Positions 34,211 through 43,181 are shown, numbered from the stretch's first letter. The stretch: 64,000 nt of DNA from Stutzerimonas azotifigens (GCF_013522725.1 NZ_JAAMRF010000002.1:62001-126000); one strand, 5' to 3'. Made by a program: numbers and translations. Notes: generated by a model not told the origin, from the letters alone.

Positions 34211-37057
34211 TCAACCGGCGACCAGGACGCGAATCGCTTCCAGGCGCAGGGCGGCTTTTTCCAGCATGGCGAGACCGTCTTCGCGTTGCTTGCGCAGGGC
34301 TTCGATCTCGCTGTCGCGCACGCTCGGATTGACTGCCTGCAAGGCCGTCAGGCGTGCCAGTTCTTCGTCCAGGTCGGCCTGCAGCCGGCGCTGGGCATCG
34401 GCAACACGCTCGGCATGGCGCGGCGCGATCTTGCTTTCGGCGGCGTTGACCTGCACCGCGAGCACATCGCGCTGGGCCTGGATGAACTTGTTGGCGCTGG
34501 CCCGCGGCACGCTTTCTAGCTGGTCGTTGAGCGTGTCGAAGGCGACCTTGCTGGCCAGGTCGTTGCCGTTGGCGTCCAGCAGACAGCGCAGCGCCACCGG
34601 TGGCAGGAAACGGCTCAGCTGCAACGAGCGCGGCGCGACCACTTCGCTGACGAACAGCAGTTCGAGCAGCACGGTGCCGGGCTTGAGCGCCTTGTTCTTG
34701 ATCAGCGCCACGGCGGTGTTGCCCATCGAGCCGGACAGCACCAAGTCCATGCCGCCTTGAACCATCGGGTGTTCCCAGGTGAGGAACTGCATGTCCTCGC
34801 GGGCCAGCGCTTGCTCCCGGTCGTAGGTGATGGTGACGGCCTCGTCGTCGCCCAGCGGGAAGCTCGCATCGAGCATCTTTTCGCTGGGGCGCAGGATCAG
34901 CGCGTTTTCCGAATGGTCCTCGCTGTCGATGCCAAACGCATCGAACAGCTCCTCCATGTAGATCGGCAGGGCGTACTGGTCGTCCTGCTCGGCAATCGCC
35001 TCGACCAGCGCATGGCCTTTCTCGCCGCCGCCGGAGTTGAGCTCCAGCAGCCGGTCGCGGCCGGTATGCAGTTCGGCTTCGAGGCGCTCGCGCTCGGCAC
35101 GGGCTTCGTCGAGCAGTGTCTGGAAAGCCTCGTCGTCGCCTTCTTCGAGCAGCGGCAGCAGGCGCGGGCCGAACCGGTGCTGCAAGGCGCTGCCGGCCGG
35201 GCAGGTCGACAGGAACGCGTTGAGCGCCTGGTGATACCACTGGAACAGACGTTCCTGCGGGCTGGTTTCCAGGTAGGGCACATGGAGCTGGATGACGTGC
35301 TTCTGGCCGATCCGATCGAGGCGGCCGATGCGCTGCTCGAGCAGATCGGGGTGCGCCGGCAGGTCGAACATCACCAGGTGATGGGCGAACTGGAAGTTGC
35401 GCCCCTCCGAGCCGATTTCCGAGCAGATCAGCACCTGGGCGCCGAATTCCTCGTCGGCGAAGTAGGCGGCGGCGCGGTCGCGCTCGACGATGCTCATGCC
35501 TTCGTGGAAGACCGTCGCCGGGATGCCGGAGCGCACGCGCAGCGCATCTTCGAGGTCCAGTGCCGTTTCAGGATGGGCGCAAATGACCAGCACCTTGAAT
35601 TTCTTCAGCATCTTGAGGGTGTCGATGAGCCACTCGACACGCGGATCGAAGCGCCACCAGCGCGAGTCTTCGGTCAGATCCGGCTGGCTCTGGAAGCTCA
35701 CCTCCGGATACAGCTCGGCATGCTCGCCCAGCGGCAGTTCCATGTATTCGACCGGGCAGGGCAGCGGATAGGGATGCAGCTGACGCTCCGGGAAACCCTG
35801 AACCGCGGCGCGGGTGTTGCGGAACAGCAGGCGGCCGGTGCCGTGGCGATCGAGCAGCTCGCGGATCAGCCGCGCGCTGGCCTGGACGTCGCCGTCGCTC
35901 ACCGCGGCCAGTAGCGCCTCGCCTTCGGCGCCGAGGAAACTGTGGATGGTCTCGTGCGCCTTGCTCGACAGGCGCCCCTCTTCGAGCAATTCCTGCACGG
36001 CCTCGGCCACTGGCTGGTAGTTGGCGCTTTCAGCGCGGAAGGCTTCGAGATCATGGAAACGGTTCGGGTCCAACAGGCGTAGGCGGGCGAAATGGCTGTC
36101 CTGGCCTAGCTGCTCAGGCGTGGCGGTAAGGAGCAGTACGCCGGGGATGACTTCAGCCAGTTGTTCGACCAGGCGGTACTCGGCGCTGGCGCCTTCGGCG
36201 TGCCAGACCAGGTGGTGCGCTTCGTCGACGACCAGCAAGTCCCATCCGGCTGCGAAGGCAGCGTCCTGGACGCGCTCGTCGCCTTTGAGCCACTCGAGGG
36301 CAACCAGCGCCAGCTGAGTGTCTTCGAAGGGATTACTGGCATCGCTTTCGGCGAATCGCTCGGCATCGAACAGCGCCGGGTTCAGGTTGAAGCGACGGCG
36401 CATCTCCACCAGCCACTGGTGCTGGAGGTTCTCGGGGACGAGGATCAGCACACGGTTGGCGCGTCCCGAGAGCAGCTGGCGGTGAATGACCAGGCCCGCC
36501 TCGATGGTCTTGCCAAGGCCAACTTCGTCAGCCAGCAGTACACGGGGGGCGATGCGGTCGGCGACTTCCTTGGCGATGTGCAGCTGGTGCGCGATGGGTT
36601 GGGCGCGAACGCCACCCAGGCCCCAGAGGTCCGACTGCAGCTGTGTGCTCTGGTGCTGCAGGGTGTGATAGCGCAGGGCGAACCAGTTCAGCGGGTCGAT
36701 CTGGCCGGCGAACAGACGGTCGCTGGCCAGACGGAACTGGATGAAGTTCGACAGCTGGGTTTCCGGCAGCGTGCGGGGGGCGTTCTGTGCGTCGAGGCCG
36801 TGATAGACCAGCAGGCCGTCGATGTCCTCGACCTCGCGGACGGTGAGCTTCCAGCCTTCGAAATGGGTGATCTCGTCGCCGGGGACGAAGCGCACCCGCG
36901 TCAGGGGCGCATTGCGCGCAGCGTACTGGCGGGTTTCGCCAGTGGCCGGGTAGAGCACGGTGAGCATCCGGCCGTCCTGCATGAGGACGGTGCCCAAGCC
37001 CAGTTCCGCCTCGCTGTCACTGATCCAGCGTTGCCCCGGTAGATACTGCTGCGCCAT
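34211..37057 (-). CDS. rapA: RNA polymerase-associated helicase protein RapA
   Basis: A 948-residue Swi2/Snf2 ATPase that recycles RNA polymerase. The N-terminus [20 protein letters not shown] and length fit RapA. Helicase motif I is [12 protein letters not shown], motif [10 protein letters not shown], motif III LLTATP, motif [10 protein letters not shown] and motif [13 protein letters not shown]. It is single-gene and divergent from the 98-residue hypothetical at 37209. The gene order rapA, hypothetical, AlkB-like and PhrS is as in P. aeruginosa (there called hepA). Confidence 0.96.
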   Translation of the reverse strand: MAQQYLPGQRWISDSEAELGLGTVLMQDGRMLTVLYPATGETRQYAARNAPLTRVRFVPGDEITHFEGWKLTVREVEDIDGLLVYHGLDAQNAPRTLPETQLSNFIQFRLASDRLFAGQIDPLNWFALRYHTLQHQSTQLQSDLWGLGGVRAQPIAHQLHIAKEVADRIAPRVLLADEVGLGKTIEAGLVIHRQLLSGRANRVLILVPENLQHQWLVEMRRRFNLNPALFDAERFAESDASNPFEDTQLALVALEWLKGDERVQDAAFAAGWDLLVVDEAHHLVWHAEGASAEYRLVEQLAEVIPGVLLLTATPEQLGQDSHFARLRLLDPNRFHDLEAFRAESANYQPVAEAVQELLEEGRLSSKAHETIHSFLGAEGEALLAAVSDGDVQASARLIRELLDRHGTGRLLFRNTRAAVQGFPERQLHPYPLPCPVEYMELPLGEHAELYPEVSFQSQPDLTEDSRWWRFDPRVEWLIDTLKMLKKFKVLVICAHPETALDLEDALRVRSGIPATVFHEGMSIVERDRAAAYFADEEFGAQVLICSEIGSEGRNFQFAHHLVMFDLPAHPDLLEQRIGRLDRIGQKHVIQLHVPYLETSPQERLFQWYHQALNAFLSTCPAGSALQHRFGPRLLPLLEEGDDEAFQTLLDEARAERERLEAELHTGRDRLLELNSGGGEKGHALVEAIAEQDDQYALPIYMEELFDAFGIDSEDHSENALILRPSEKMLDASFPLGDDEAVTITYDREQALAREDMQFLTWEHPMVQGGMDLVLSGSMGNTAVALIKNKALKPGTVLLELLFVSEVVAPRSLQLSRFLPPVALRCLLDANGNDLASKVAFDTLNDQLESVPRASANKFIQAQRDVLAVQVNAAESKIAPRHAERVADAQRRLQADLDEELARLTALQAVNPSVRDSEIEALRKQREDGLAMLEKAALRLEAIRVLVAG

Positions 37058-37208
37058 GCTGCCTCCCCATGTGAAAAAAGCCGGCTATGGTAACGGAACC
37101 CGGTTGCAAGAGCGACGCGCAGTTGCCGAGCCGATAACAGACGGAGTCTAGCGTTACCGTTACAGTCGTTGTGCGCTTGGCCGATCAAGCGGCTATTGGA
37201 GAGCCAGC

Positions 37209-37505
37209 ATGTTGCCACCGATCCCAACCGGCGTGATTCCGGTGACCGCCCAGCAGGACGTGGTCAAGCCGCGTCCCGATATAGCCCCCGTGACACCGGT
37301 GCAGCCGAGCGCCGACGAAAGCGCGGTGGGCCTCGATCGCCGTCACCCCCAGGAAGCCGAGGAGATGCTTCGCGAGGAACAGCGGCGGCGTCAGCGCCAT
37401 GGCTATACCCCCGAGGAGCTTGCCGAGGGCGAGACCGACGAGCAGGACAAGGCCGGACTCGAAGAACTTCCGCGCCAGGGGCTATGGGTGGACATCGAGG
37501 TCTGA
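37209..37505 (+). CDS. Conserved hypothetical protein, Pro- and Glu-rich
   Basis: A 98-residue cytoplasmic protein with no membrane segment. The N-terminal half is proline-rich (MLPPIPTGVIPVTAQQDVVK, then PVTPVQPSADES), the middle is a charged helix (PQEAEEMLREEQRRRQRHGY), and the end is acidic with PRQGLWVDIEV. GGAGAG precedes the ATG. A similar small gene occupies the same place next to hepA in P. aeruginosa. The function is unknown; it looks largely disordered. Confidence 0.75.
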   Translation: MLPPIPTGVIPVTAQQDVVKPRPDIAPVTPVQPSADESAVGLDRRHPQEAEEMLREEQRRRQRHGYTPEELAEGETDEQDKAGLEELPRQGLWVDIEV

Positions 37506-37549
37506 TCGATGTGTAGCATGCAAGGCCTGTTCGCCAACCTTCATCGCGC

Positions 37550-38161
37550 ATGATCCTCGATCCTTCTTTCAGGCTGGCTCTAGCCGATGCCGAACTCTAT
37601 TACCTGCCCGGCTGGGTCGAATCCGGCGAGGCCGATCGCTGGCTCGCCGAACTGATCGAGCGGACGCCTTGGGAGCAGCCGCAGGTGCGTCTTTATGGGC
37701 GCAGCTTCCCGGTGCCGCGCCTGGTGGCCTGGTATGGCGACCCGCAGGCACGCTATCGCTATTCGGGTCTGCTGCACGAGCCGCTGGCCTGGACGCCAAT
37801 GCTGGCGGAGATACGCCAGCGGGTGCAGGCCGCCGTCGACAGGCCTTTCAATGGCGTGCTGCTCAACCTCTATCGCGATGGTCAGGATGCGATGGGCTGG
37901 CACAGCGACGACGAGGCAGAATTGGGGCGCGATCCGCTGGTGGTTTCCCTGAGTCTCGGCGCGTCCCGACGCTTCGACCTGCGCCCCTGCGGCAGCAGTC
38001 GCATCGCGCATTCACAGGCGCTCGAGCACGGTTCGCTACTGGTCATGGCCGGCGCCACACAGCATCATTGGCAACATCAGATCGCCCGCACGCGCAAGGT
38101 TTCGGCGCCGCGGCTCAATCTCACCTTTCGCCTGATCGATCCGGAGCCGGGCCATGAGTAA
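37550..38161 (+). CDS. AlkB-like Fe(II)/2-oxoglutarate dioxygenase
   Basis: A 203-residue dioxygenase, probably repairing alkylated DNA or RNA. The iron-binding facial triad is visible: His and Asp in MGWHSDDE and the distal His in MAGATQHHWQHQI. The 2-oxoglutarate-binding RLNLTFR lies near the C-terminus, and NLYRDGQDAMGWHSD is the family signature. It is closer to AlkB homologues 2/3 than to E. coli AlkB in its compact N-terminus. Its stop overlaps the start of the next small gene by 8 nt. Confidence 0.88.
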   Translation: MILDPSFRLALADAELYYLPGWVESGEADRWLAELIERTPWEQPQVRLYGRSFPVPRLVAWYGDPQARYRYSGLLHEPLAWTPMLAEIRQRVQAAVDRPFNGVLLNLYRDGQDAMGWHSDDEAELGRDPLVVSLSLGASRRFDLRPCGSSRIAHSQALEHGSLLVMAGATQHHWQHQIARTRKVSAPRLNLTFRLIDPEPGHE

Positions 38162-38315
38162 CGACGACAAGGTCATCGACTTCACCACCGAGCGTGGCAA
38201 GCGCATCCATGACCTGAAGGAGAAGCGCCTGACCGAGCTGCGCGATGCCTTCGAAAAGGCCATGCCGCTGGGCAAAGGCCGCAAGAAGAGCAAGGGCAAG
38301 CCGAAAAAGCGCTGA
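38154..38315 (+). CDS. Small basic protein, unknown
   Basis: A 53-residue protein starting MSNDDKVIDFTTERGKRIHD and ending in a lysine-rich tail (GKGRKKSKGKPKKR). It begins inside the end of the AlkB-like gene, so translation is probably coupled. The first 35 residues could form an amphipathic helix; the tail could bind nucleic acid. No known domain. A homologue appears to sit at the same place in other Pseudomonas. The call as a real gene rests on the overlap and on the codon pattern. Confidence 0.65.
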   Translation: MSNDDKVIDFTTERGKRIHDLKEKRLTELRDAFEKAMPLGKGRKKSKGKPKKR

Positions 38316-38371
38316 ACGACCATCCCTTCGCTGCCCCGTCCCGCCAGCCTTGGCGGGCGACCTTCTTTTTC

Positions 38372-38385
38372 TTGACCTGCGTCAG
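38372..38385 (+). promoter_or_regulatory. Distal Anr/FNR-like box
   Basis: TTGAC-CTGC-GTCAG, one base from the symmetric TTGAC-N4-GTCAA, lies exactly 50 bp upstream of the perfect box at 38422. Tandem boxes on the same helical face could strengthen or limit activation. Confidence 0.5.
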
Positions 38386-38421
38386 TATTGGCCCCCGCCT
38401 GAGGGCGGAGCGGCCCGGGCA

Positions 38422-38435
38422 TTGACGCGGGTCAA
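38422..38435 (+). promoter_or_regulatory. Anr/FNR box of the phrS/ccoM promoter
   Basis: A perfect symmetric TTGAC-GCGG-GTCAA. With the centre at about 38428.5 and class II spacing (-41.5), the transcript would start near 38470; TACCTT at 38458-38463 is in place for a -10 element. The site implies activation at low oxygen. Confidence 0.82.
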
Positions 38436-38501
38436 TTTTCGTCGGCCATCCTCGGTTTACCTTGCATCCATCGCGACATTGCAGCCGCAGGAGGGAGAGA
38501 T

Positions 38502-38615
38502 ATGTTCGTCGATGAGGTGGTACTCGCAGGGGTGGTCACGGTCGGCTTGATGTTCGCCTTCTTCGGTGGGGTCGGTTATTTCATCTGGCAGGACTCGCGC
38601 AAGAAACAAGGCTGA
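38502..38615 (+). CDS. ccoM: CcoM-like small subunit of cbb3 cytochrome c oxidase
   Basis: A 37-residue single-helix membrane protein: MFVDEVVLAGVVTVGLMFAF, then FGGVGYFIWQDSRKKQG. The N-terminus is acidic and the C-terminus basic, giving a clear topology. GGAGGGAGAG precedes the start. It matches what I recall of CcoM, the small subunit that stabilises the P. stutzeri cbb3 oxidase. The Anr control, seen directly upstream, agrees with a role in microaerobic respiration. It is encoded within the PhrS-like RNA. Confidence 0.78.
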   Translation: MFVDEVVLAGVVTVGLMFAFFGGVGYFIWQDSRKKQG

Positions 38616-38648
38616 TCCTGCCCGATACACAGAGCACGCAAGGCATTT

Positions 38649-38673
38649 AGGCGACTTCGGTCGCCTTTTTTTT
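38649..38673 (+). terminator. Intrinsic terminator of phrS/ccoM
   Basis: AGGCGAC (38649-38655), loop TTCG, GTCGCCT (38660-38666), followed by eight T. A strong rho-independent terminator 33 nt after the ccoM stop. Confidence 0.95.
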
Positions 38674-38703
38674 GCCTGGAAAAAGTCGCGTTGCGGTTAT
38701 TAG

Positions 38704-38715
38704 TTAGCTAGCTAA
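38704..38715 (+). promoter_or_regulatory. MarR-type palindrome before the efflux operon
   Basis: TTAGCTAGCTAA is a perfect 12-bp palindrome in an AT-rich stretch (TTAGTTAGCTAGCTAATAA), about 70 nt before the FUSC gene. AT-rich TTAG/CTAA palindromes of this kind are usual MarR operators, and FUSC/DUF1656/HlyD operons usually have a MarR repressor. None is encoded next to this operon. Confidence 0.5.
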
Positions 38716-38782
38716 TAATTTAATCGGTGTGGACCTGTCAGATGTCCAACGTGCCGATTGACCTCACCGAGCCTACGCTGTC

Positions 38783-40771
38783 GTGCCAAACGCCCTCCAG
38801 CCATTCATCTTTCCCGACAAAGCGGCTCTTCAGTTCGCCTGCAAGACCCTGCTCGGCGCTGGGTTGGCGCTATGGCTGGCCATGCGCTTCGATCTGGAGC
38901 AGCCGCAGTGGGCGATGATGACGGCCTTCATCGTCGCCCAGCCGCTGTCCGGCATGGTGTTGCAGAAGGGCCTGGCGCGGGTGATCGGCACGCTGGTCGG
39001 CACCTGCATGGCGGTGGTTCTGATGGGGCTCGCAGCCCAGGCGCCCTGGCTGTTCCTCGGATGCCTCGCGGCCTGGCTCTGGCTCTGCACCGCCGCTTCG
39101 ACGCTGCTGCGCAGTGCCTGGTCCTATTCCTTCGTGCTGGCCGGTTACACGGTAATGCTGATCGGCCTGCCGGCGCTGGCCGAGCCGGTGTTGGTGTTCG
39201 ACCACGCAGTGGCGCGCTGTACCGAGATCCTCCTCGGCATCAGTTGCGCGACGTTGACCAGCGCGGTGCTCTGGCCGCAACGGGTCCAGCTGCAACTGGC
39301 GCAGCAGGCAGAGGCCGCCTGGCGCTCCGCGCTCGCCAGTGCCCAGGCTTCGCTGCAACCGGGAGAACCGGACCGCCAAGGGCTGCTGGAAATGCTTGGG
39401 CGGATCGTTGCGGTGGATGCCCAGCGTGAGCACGCCTGGTTCGAAGGGCCTCGCGGACGCATACGGGCCAGGGGCGTACGTGCGCTCGGGGCGCGTCTAC
39501 TGACGCTGTTGCGCACTGCACGGGCCGTGCGCCGCCAGCTGCGCGAGCTTTCCGAAGCCGAGCGCGTGCAGCTCGCACCCTGGCTCGACGAGGTGCGTGC
39601 CGCCTTGCAGTCGCCTGACCTGAAAACGCTGCGGGCGCTGCGCGAGCGCCTGATCGGCGAAGCCCGGCAGCCAGATCTGGGCGCCAACCTGCATTACTGC
39701 CTCGGTCGCCTGGCCTTGCTGCTTGAGTATGCGGCGGCGGCCAGCGAAGCCCTGGAGGCGGTCGAAGAGGGGCGGGAGCCCGAAGATCGGAGCGGCGAGC
39801 TGGCGGCCCATCGTGACCTCGCTCTGGCGCTGGCGTACGGGCTTCGCAGTGCGCTGACGTTCACCGCGCTGGCGACCTTCTGGATGTTCACCGGCTGGAC
39901 CGCCGCGGTGGGCGCGATGATCCTCGCGGCAGTGGTCTGCGGGCTGTTCGCCAGCCGCGACAACGCGGTGCAGATCGGCTTCAGCTTCCTGCGCGGCATC
40001 GCGATGGCGATTCCGGTCGCCTTCGTCGTCGGCCAGTTGTTGCTTCCACAGTGGAGCGGCTTTGCGATGCTCTGCCTGGGGCTCGGCGTGCCGCTGTTCT
40101 TCGGCGCGCTGGGCATGGCGCGCCCCGCGCTGGCGGGTACGGCCACGTCGTTTTGCCTGCACACCATCGTGCTGGTCGAGCCGCAGAATCTCATGCGGTT
40201 CGACGTGGCCTACTTTTTCGATCAGGCCATCGCCATGCTGATTGGAGTCGGTTGCGCCGTGGCCGCGTTTCGCCTGATCAGCCTGCGCCATCCCGCCTGG
40301 CACGGGCGGCGATTGCTCGAGGCGACCCTGCGTGACCTCGGGGAGCTGACCTCGCGGCGCCTGGCCGGTGCCGAGACCTGGTTCGCCGGACGCATGGCAG
40401 ACCGCCTGCTGCAACTGGCGCGGCACCATTCGATCCTGCCACCGGAGCGGCGCAAGCGCTGGGACGACGGCCTGCTCGGGCTGGATATGGGCGACGAGCT
40501 GCTGCACTTGCGCCTGTGCCTCGCCGCCGCCAGGCCGGCCGAGCAGGGCATCCAGATGCAGGCGCTGCAGGCATTGCAGAAGGTGCTGATACAAGGCCCT
40601 TCGCCGCAGCGAAGGGATTGGCTCGACACGCCGGCCGAGCGCCTTCACGAGGTGCTCGCCAGTGCAGCGCCGGGCGAGGCGCGGCGCCTGGGCGAGGCGG
40701 CGGTCGAACAGCTCAGGCGCAGCTGGCGGCAATGGTGCCGTTTGCAGGAGGAAACAGCCGATGTGGCATGA
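38783..40771 (+). CDS. FUSC family inner-membrane efflux protein (AaeB/YccS-like)
   Basis: A 662-residue membrane protein with two hydrophobic blocks (residues about 15-155 and 355-500) separated and followed by helical cytoplasmic parts, the layout of AaeB-type aromatic acid/fusaric acid exporters. The motif PQWAMMTAFIVAQPLSGMVL in block 1 is typical. The start is a GTG at 38783; an in-frame stop lies 24 nt upstream and there is no ATG. Its stop overlaps the DUF1656 gene by 11 nt. With the HlyD-like protein it would form an export system for aromatic or other weak acids. Confidence 0.85.
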   Translation: MPNALQPFIFPDKAALQFACKTLLGAGLALWLAMRFDLEQPQWAMMTAFIVAQPLSGMVLQKGLARVIGTLVGTCMAVVLMGLAAQAPWLFLGCLAAWLWLCTAASTLLRSAWSYSFVLAGYTVMLIGLPALAEPVLVFDHAVARCTEILLGISCATLTSAVLWPQRVQLQLAQQAEAAWRSALASAQASLQPGEPDRQGLLEMLGRIVAVDAQREHAWFEGPRGRIRARGVRALGARLLTLLRTARAVRRQLRELSEAERVQLAPWLDEVRAALQSPDLKTLRALRERLIGEARQPDLGANLHYCLGRLALLLEYAAAASEALEAVEEGREPEDRSGELAAHRDLALALAYGLRSALTFTALATFWMFTGWTAAVGAMILAAVVCGLFASRDNAVQIGFSFLRGIAMAIPVAFVVGQLLLPQWSGFAMLCLGLGVPLFFGALGMARPALAGTATSFCLHTIVLVEPQNLMRFDVAYFFDQAIAMLIGVGCAVAAFRLISLRHPAWHGRRLLEATLRDLGELTSRRLAGAETWFAGRMADRLLQLARHHSILPPERRKRWDDGLLGLDMGDELLHLRLCLAAARPAEQGIQMQALQALQKVLIQGPSPQRRDWLDTPAERLHEVLASAAPGEARRLGEAAVEQLRRSWRQWCRLQEETADVA

Positions 40772-40964
40772 ATGGTCCCTGGGCGGGGTGCTGGTCAGTC
40801 CGTTCCTGCCAGCCGCGGTGCTGGCGCTGGTGCTGACCCTTGGCCTGCGCATGCTGCTGCGCGCGGCGGGCCTGGGACGTTGGATCTGGCATGAAGCGCT
40901 GTTCGATTGCGCGTTATTCGTCTGTGTACTGGGCGTCGTGGTCGCCGTCCTTTTTCGTCTGTAG
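40761..40964 (+). CDS. DUF1656 family small membrane protein (AaeX-like)
   Basis: A 67-residue protein with two hydrophobic segments (GGVLVSPFLPAAVLALVLTLG and LFDCALFVCVLGVVVAVLF). The start MWHEWSLGGV at 40761 follows AGGAGGA and overlaps the FUSC gene. DUF1656 proteins always accompany FUSC/HlyD exporters and are believed to be small accessory subunits; the exact role is unknown. Confidence 0.88.
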   Translation: MWHEWSLGGVLVSPFLPAAVLALVLTLGLRMLLRAAGLGRWIWHEALFDCALFVCVLGVVVAVLFRL

Positions 40965-40973
40965 GAGCTTTGC

Positions 40974-41828
40974 ATGCGCACTGCAATTCGTGTCGCCGTG
41001 ACCCTGACCGTGGTGCTGCTGGCCGTGGTCGCCGGCTACAGCCTCTGGCATCACTACCTGATTTCGCCCTGGACGCGGGATGCGCGGATACGCGCCGACG
41101 TGGTCACCGTCGCGCCCGATGTTTCGGGCCGGGTGGTTTCCCTCGCGGTGCGCGACAACCAGCACGTCGAGGCGGGACAGGTGCTGCTCAGCATCGACCG
41201 CGAACGTTATCAGGCGGCGCTGGACAAGGCCCGTGCGGTGGCCGAGACGCGGAATCAGGAGCTGCGCTTGCGCGAGCACGAGGCGGCTCGTCGTTCGCAG
41301 CTGCGCCAGTCGATCAGCGATGAGCAAAAGGAAAATGCGCAGATCGCCGCGGCCATCGCCCGAGCGCAATACCGCGAGGCCCAGGCCGAGGTCAGGGTTG
41401 CGGAGCTCAACCTCGAGCGCTCCGACGTACATGCGCCGCGCGCGGGCCAGGTGACCAACCTGCGGCTCGCCGAAGGCAACCATGTCTCGGCCGGCGAGCC
41501 GGTGATGGCGCTGGTGGCGGACGGCTCGTTCTACGTGCAGGCCTATTTCGAGGAAACCAAGCTGCCGGGTATCCGCGTCGGCGATCCGGTGCGCATCTGG
41601 CCGATGAGCAGCGGCGAGCCCCTGAGCGGCCGGGTCGAGAGCATCAGCCGCGGCATCACCGACCGCAACGCCAACCCCGACAGCCAGCTACTGGCCGACG
41701 TGGAGCCTACCTTCCAGTGGGTGCGGCTGGCCCAGCGCATTCCGGTGCGCATCCGCTTCGACAGCCTGCCCGAAGGCACCGAGTTGAGCGCCGGTATGAC
41801 CGCCAGCGTGCAGGTCGTGGAGGAGTAG
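40974..41828 (+). CDS. HlyD-family periplasmic adaptor (AaeA-like)
   Basis: A 284-residue membrane-fusion protein. It has an N-terminal anchor (IRVAVTLTVVLLAVVAGYSL), then RDARIRADVVTVAPDVSGRV and VEAGQVLLSIDRERYQAAL, the lipoyl half-motifs, a short coiled-coil hairpin (about residues 80-140), and the second half DVHAPRAGQVTNLRLAEGN. This is the usual AaeA/EmrA layout. It begins 9 nt after the DUF1656 stop. It would link the inner-membrane exporter to the periplasm or to an outer-membrane channel. Confidence 0.88.
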   Translation: MRTAIRVAVTLTVVLLAVVAGYSLWHHYLISPWTRDARIRADVVTVAPDVSGRVVSLAVRDNQHVEAGQVLLSIDRERYQAALDKARAVAETRNQELRLREHEAARRSQLRQSISDEQKENAQIAAAIARAQYREAQAEVRVAELNLERSDVHAPRAGQVTNLRLAEGNHVSAGEPVMALVADGSFYVQAYFEETKLPGIRVGDPVRIWPMSSGEPLSGRVESISRGITDRNANPDSQLLADVEPTFQWVRLAQRIPVRIRFDSLPEGTELSAGMTASVQVVEE

Positions 41829-41862
41829 GGGAGAAGCACGACCGAATCGTGGCATGGCAGAC

Positions 41863-41937
41863 GTAGGGTGGATGGCGCTCTTCTCATCCACCATGGCTGG
41901 CCCAGGGTGGTGGATGATGAAGCGCCATCCACCCTAC
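41863..41937. repeat. Nested inverted repeat (REP/MITE-like) between convergent genes
   Basis: The outer arms are perfect 17-bp complements: GTAGGGTGGATGGCGCT (41863-41879) and AGCGCCATCCACCCTAC (41921-41937). Inside lie TCATCCACC (41884-41892) and GGTGGATGA (41909-41917), so GGTGGAT occurs four times in alternating directions. No ORF is inside. This looks like a GTAGGGTGG-type palindromic repeat common in stutzeri-like genomes. It may also stop transcription from both sides. Confidence 0.75.
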
Positions 41938-41945
41938 ATCTCCCC

Positions 41946-43181
41946 TTAGCAGCGCTCCACCCGCGCGGGCGTGCGCTGCATCAGCAGCCTGCCTTTGCGG
42001 ATCGATGCCAGGGCGTAACCCTGGGTGCGGATCATCTCGTAGTCGCTGGGCGCCGACAGGATCAGCAGGTTGGCCGGACGGCCGGGTTCCAGGCCATAGC
42101 CTTCGCCCAGGTTCAGCGTGCGCGCGCTGTTGTCGGTAATCAGGTCTAGGCCGCGCTGCAGATCCTCGTAGCCGAGCATGTGGCAGATGTGCAGCCCGGC
42201 TTCGAGGATGCGCATGATGTTGCCGTTGCCCAGCGGGTACCAGGGGTCGACGATGGAGTCCTGGGCGAAGCAGATGTTCATGCCGGCGCGGTCGATCTCC
42301 GCCACGCGGGTGAGTCCACGGCGTTTGGGATAGGTGTCGAAACGGCCCTGCAGGTGGATGCTTTCGGTCGGGCAGGAAATGAAGTTGATCCCCGACATCT
42401 TCAGCAGGCGGAACAGCTTGGAGCAGTAAGCATTGTCGTAGGAGCCCATGGCCGTGGTATGGCTGGCGGTGACCCGCGCGCCCATGCCGCGCACCCGGGC
42501 CTGTTCGGCGAGCACTTCGAGAAAGCGCGAGTGCGGATCGTCGGTTTCGTCGCAGTGCACGTCCACCAGCAGACCCTTGCGCTCGGCCAGGTCCATCAGA
42601 AAGTGGATCGAGCTGACCCCCTGTTCGCGGGTGTTCTCGAAATGCGGGATGCCGCCGACCACATCGGCGCCGATGGCGACGGCCTCTTCCATCAGGTGGC
42701 GACCGCCTTCGAAGGATTCGATGCCCTCTTGGGGGAAGGCCACGATCTGCATGTCGATCAGGTGACGGGTCTCGTCGCGGACCTCGACCATGGCCTTGAG
42801 CGCGGCGAGGGTAGGGTCAGTCACGTCGACGTGGGTACGCACGTGCTGGATGCCGTGGTCGACCAGCATGTCGATGGTCTTCTTCGCCCGTGCCTTGCTG
42901 TCTTCATGGGTCACCAGGGCTTTGCGCTCGCCCCAGCGCTCGATGCCCTCGAACAGGGTGCCGCTCATGTTCCAGGCCGGCTCGCCGGCAGTGAGGGTCG
43001 CGTCGAGGTGGATGTGCGGTTCGATGAAGGGCGCGGTGACCAGGTTCGATGCCGCATCGAGGTCGCCTACCGTGGTTTCTGCCGGACTGGGCTGGGGAGC
43101 GATGGCGGCGATGCGCTCGCCTTCGAGTTCGATGCGAAACAACCCTTCTTTACCACGCAGACGGGCGTTGACGATGTTCAT
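41946..43181 (-). CDS. codA: Cytosine deaminase
   Basis: A 411-residue amidohydrolase that converts cytosine to uracil and ammonia. Metal ligands and catalytic residues are visible: HxH in PHIHLDATLT, His and Glu in DVHCDETDDP, His in TASHTTAMGSY, and Asp in CFAQDSIVDPWY. The start MNIVNARLRGKEG at 43181 has GAGGAG upstream and overlaps the pucR-like stop by 4 nt. It is the last gene of codB-pucR-codA. The uracil made can feed pyrimidine salvage or catabolism as a nitrogen source. Confidence 0.95.
   Translation of the reverse strand: MNIVNARLRGKEGLFRIELEGERIAAIAPQPSPAETTVGDLDAASNLVTAPFIEPHIHLDATLTAGEPAWNMSGTLFEGIERWGERKALVTHEDSKARAKKTIDMLVDHGIQHVRTHVDVTDPTLAALKAMVEVRDETRHLIDMQIVAFPQEGIESFEGGRHLMEEAVAIGADVVGGIPHFENTREQGVSSIHFLMDLAERKGLLVDVHCDETDDPHSRFLEVLAEQARVRGMGARVTASHTTAMGSYDNAYCSKLFRLLKMSGINFISCPTESIHLQGRFDTYPKRRGLTRVAEIDRAGMNICFAQDSIVDPWYPLGNGNIMRILEAGLHICHMLGYEDLQRGLDLITDNSARTLNLGEGYGLEPGRPANLLILSAPSDYEMIRTQGYALASIRKGRLLMQRTPARVERC

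Larger units (their letters stand above)
38470..38673 (+). ncRNA. phrS: PhrS-like Anr-dependent small RNA, also the ccoM mRNA
   Basis: The predicted transcript runs from the Anr-dependent start (about 38470) to the terminator at 38673, roughly 204 nt. In P. aeruginosa, PhrS is an Anr-dependent RNA of about 210 nt that holds a 37-codon ORF and lies beside the same hepA/AlkB neighbours. Position, size, Anr box, ORF length and terminator all agree. The known PhrS target in P. aeruginosa (pqsR leader) may not exist in this species, so any base-pairing role here is open. The start position is predicted, not observed. Confidence 0.65.

Noticed and set aside
38470..38673. PhrS acting on pqsR here
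   Set aside because: The pqsR target is known from P. aeruginosa; nothing in this window indicates a Pseudomonas quinolone system, so only the RNA and the ORF are claimed.
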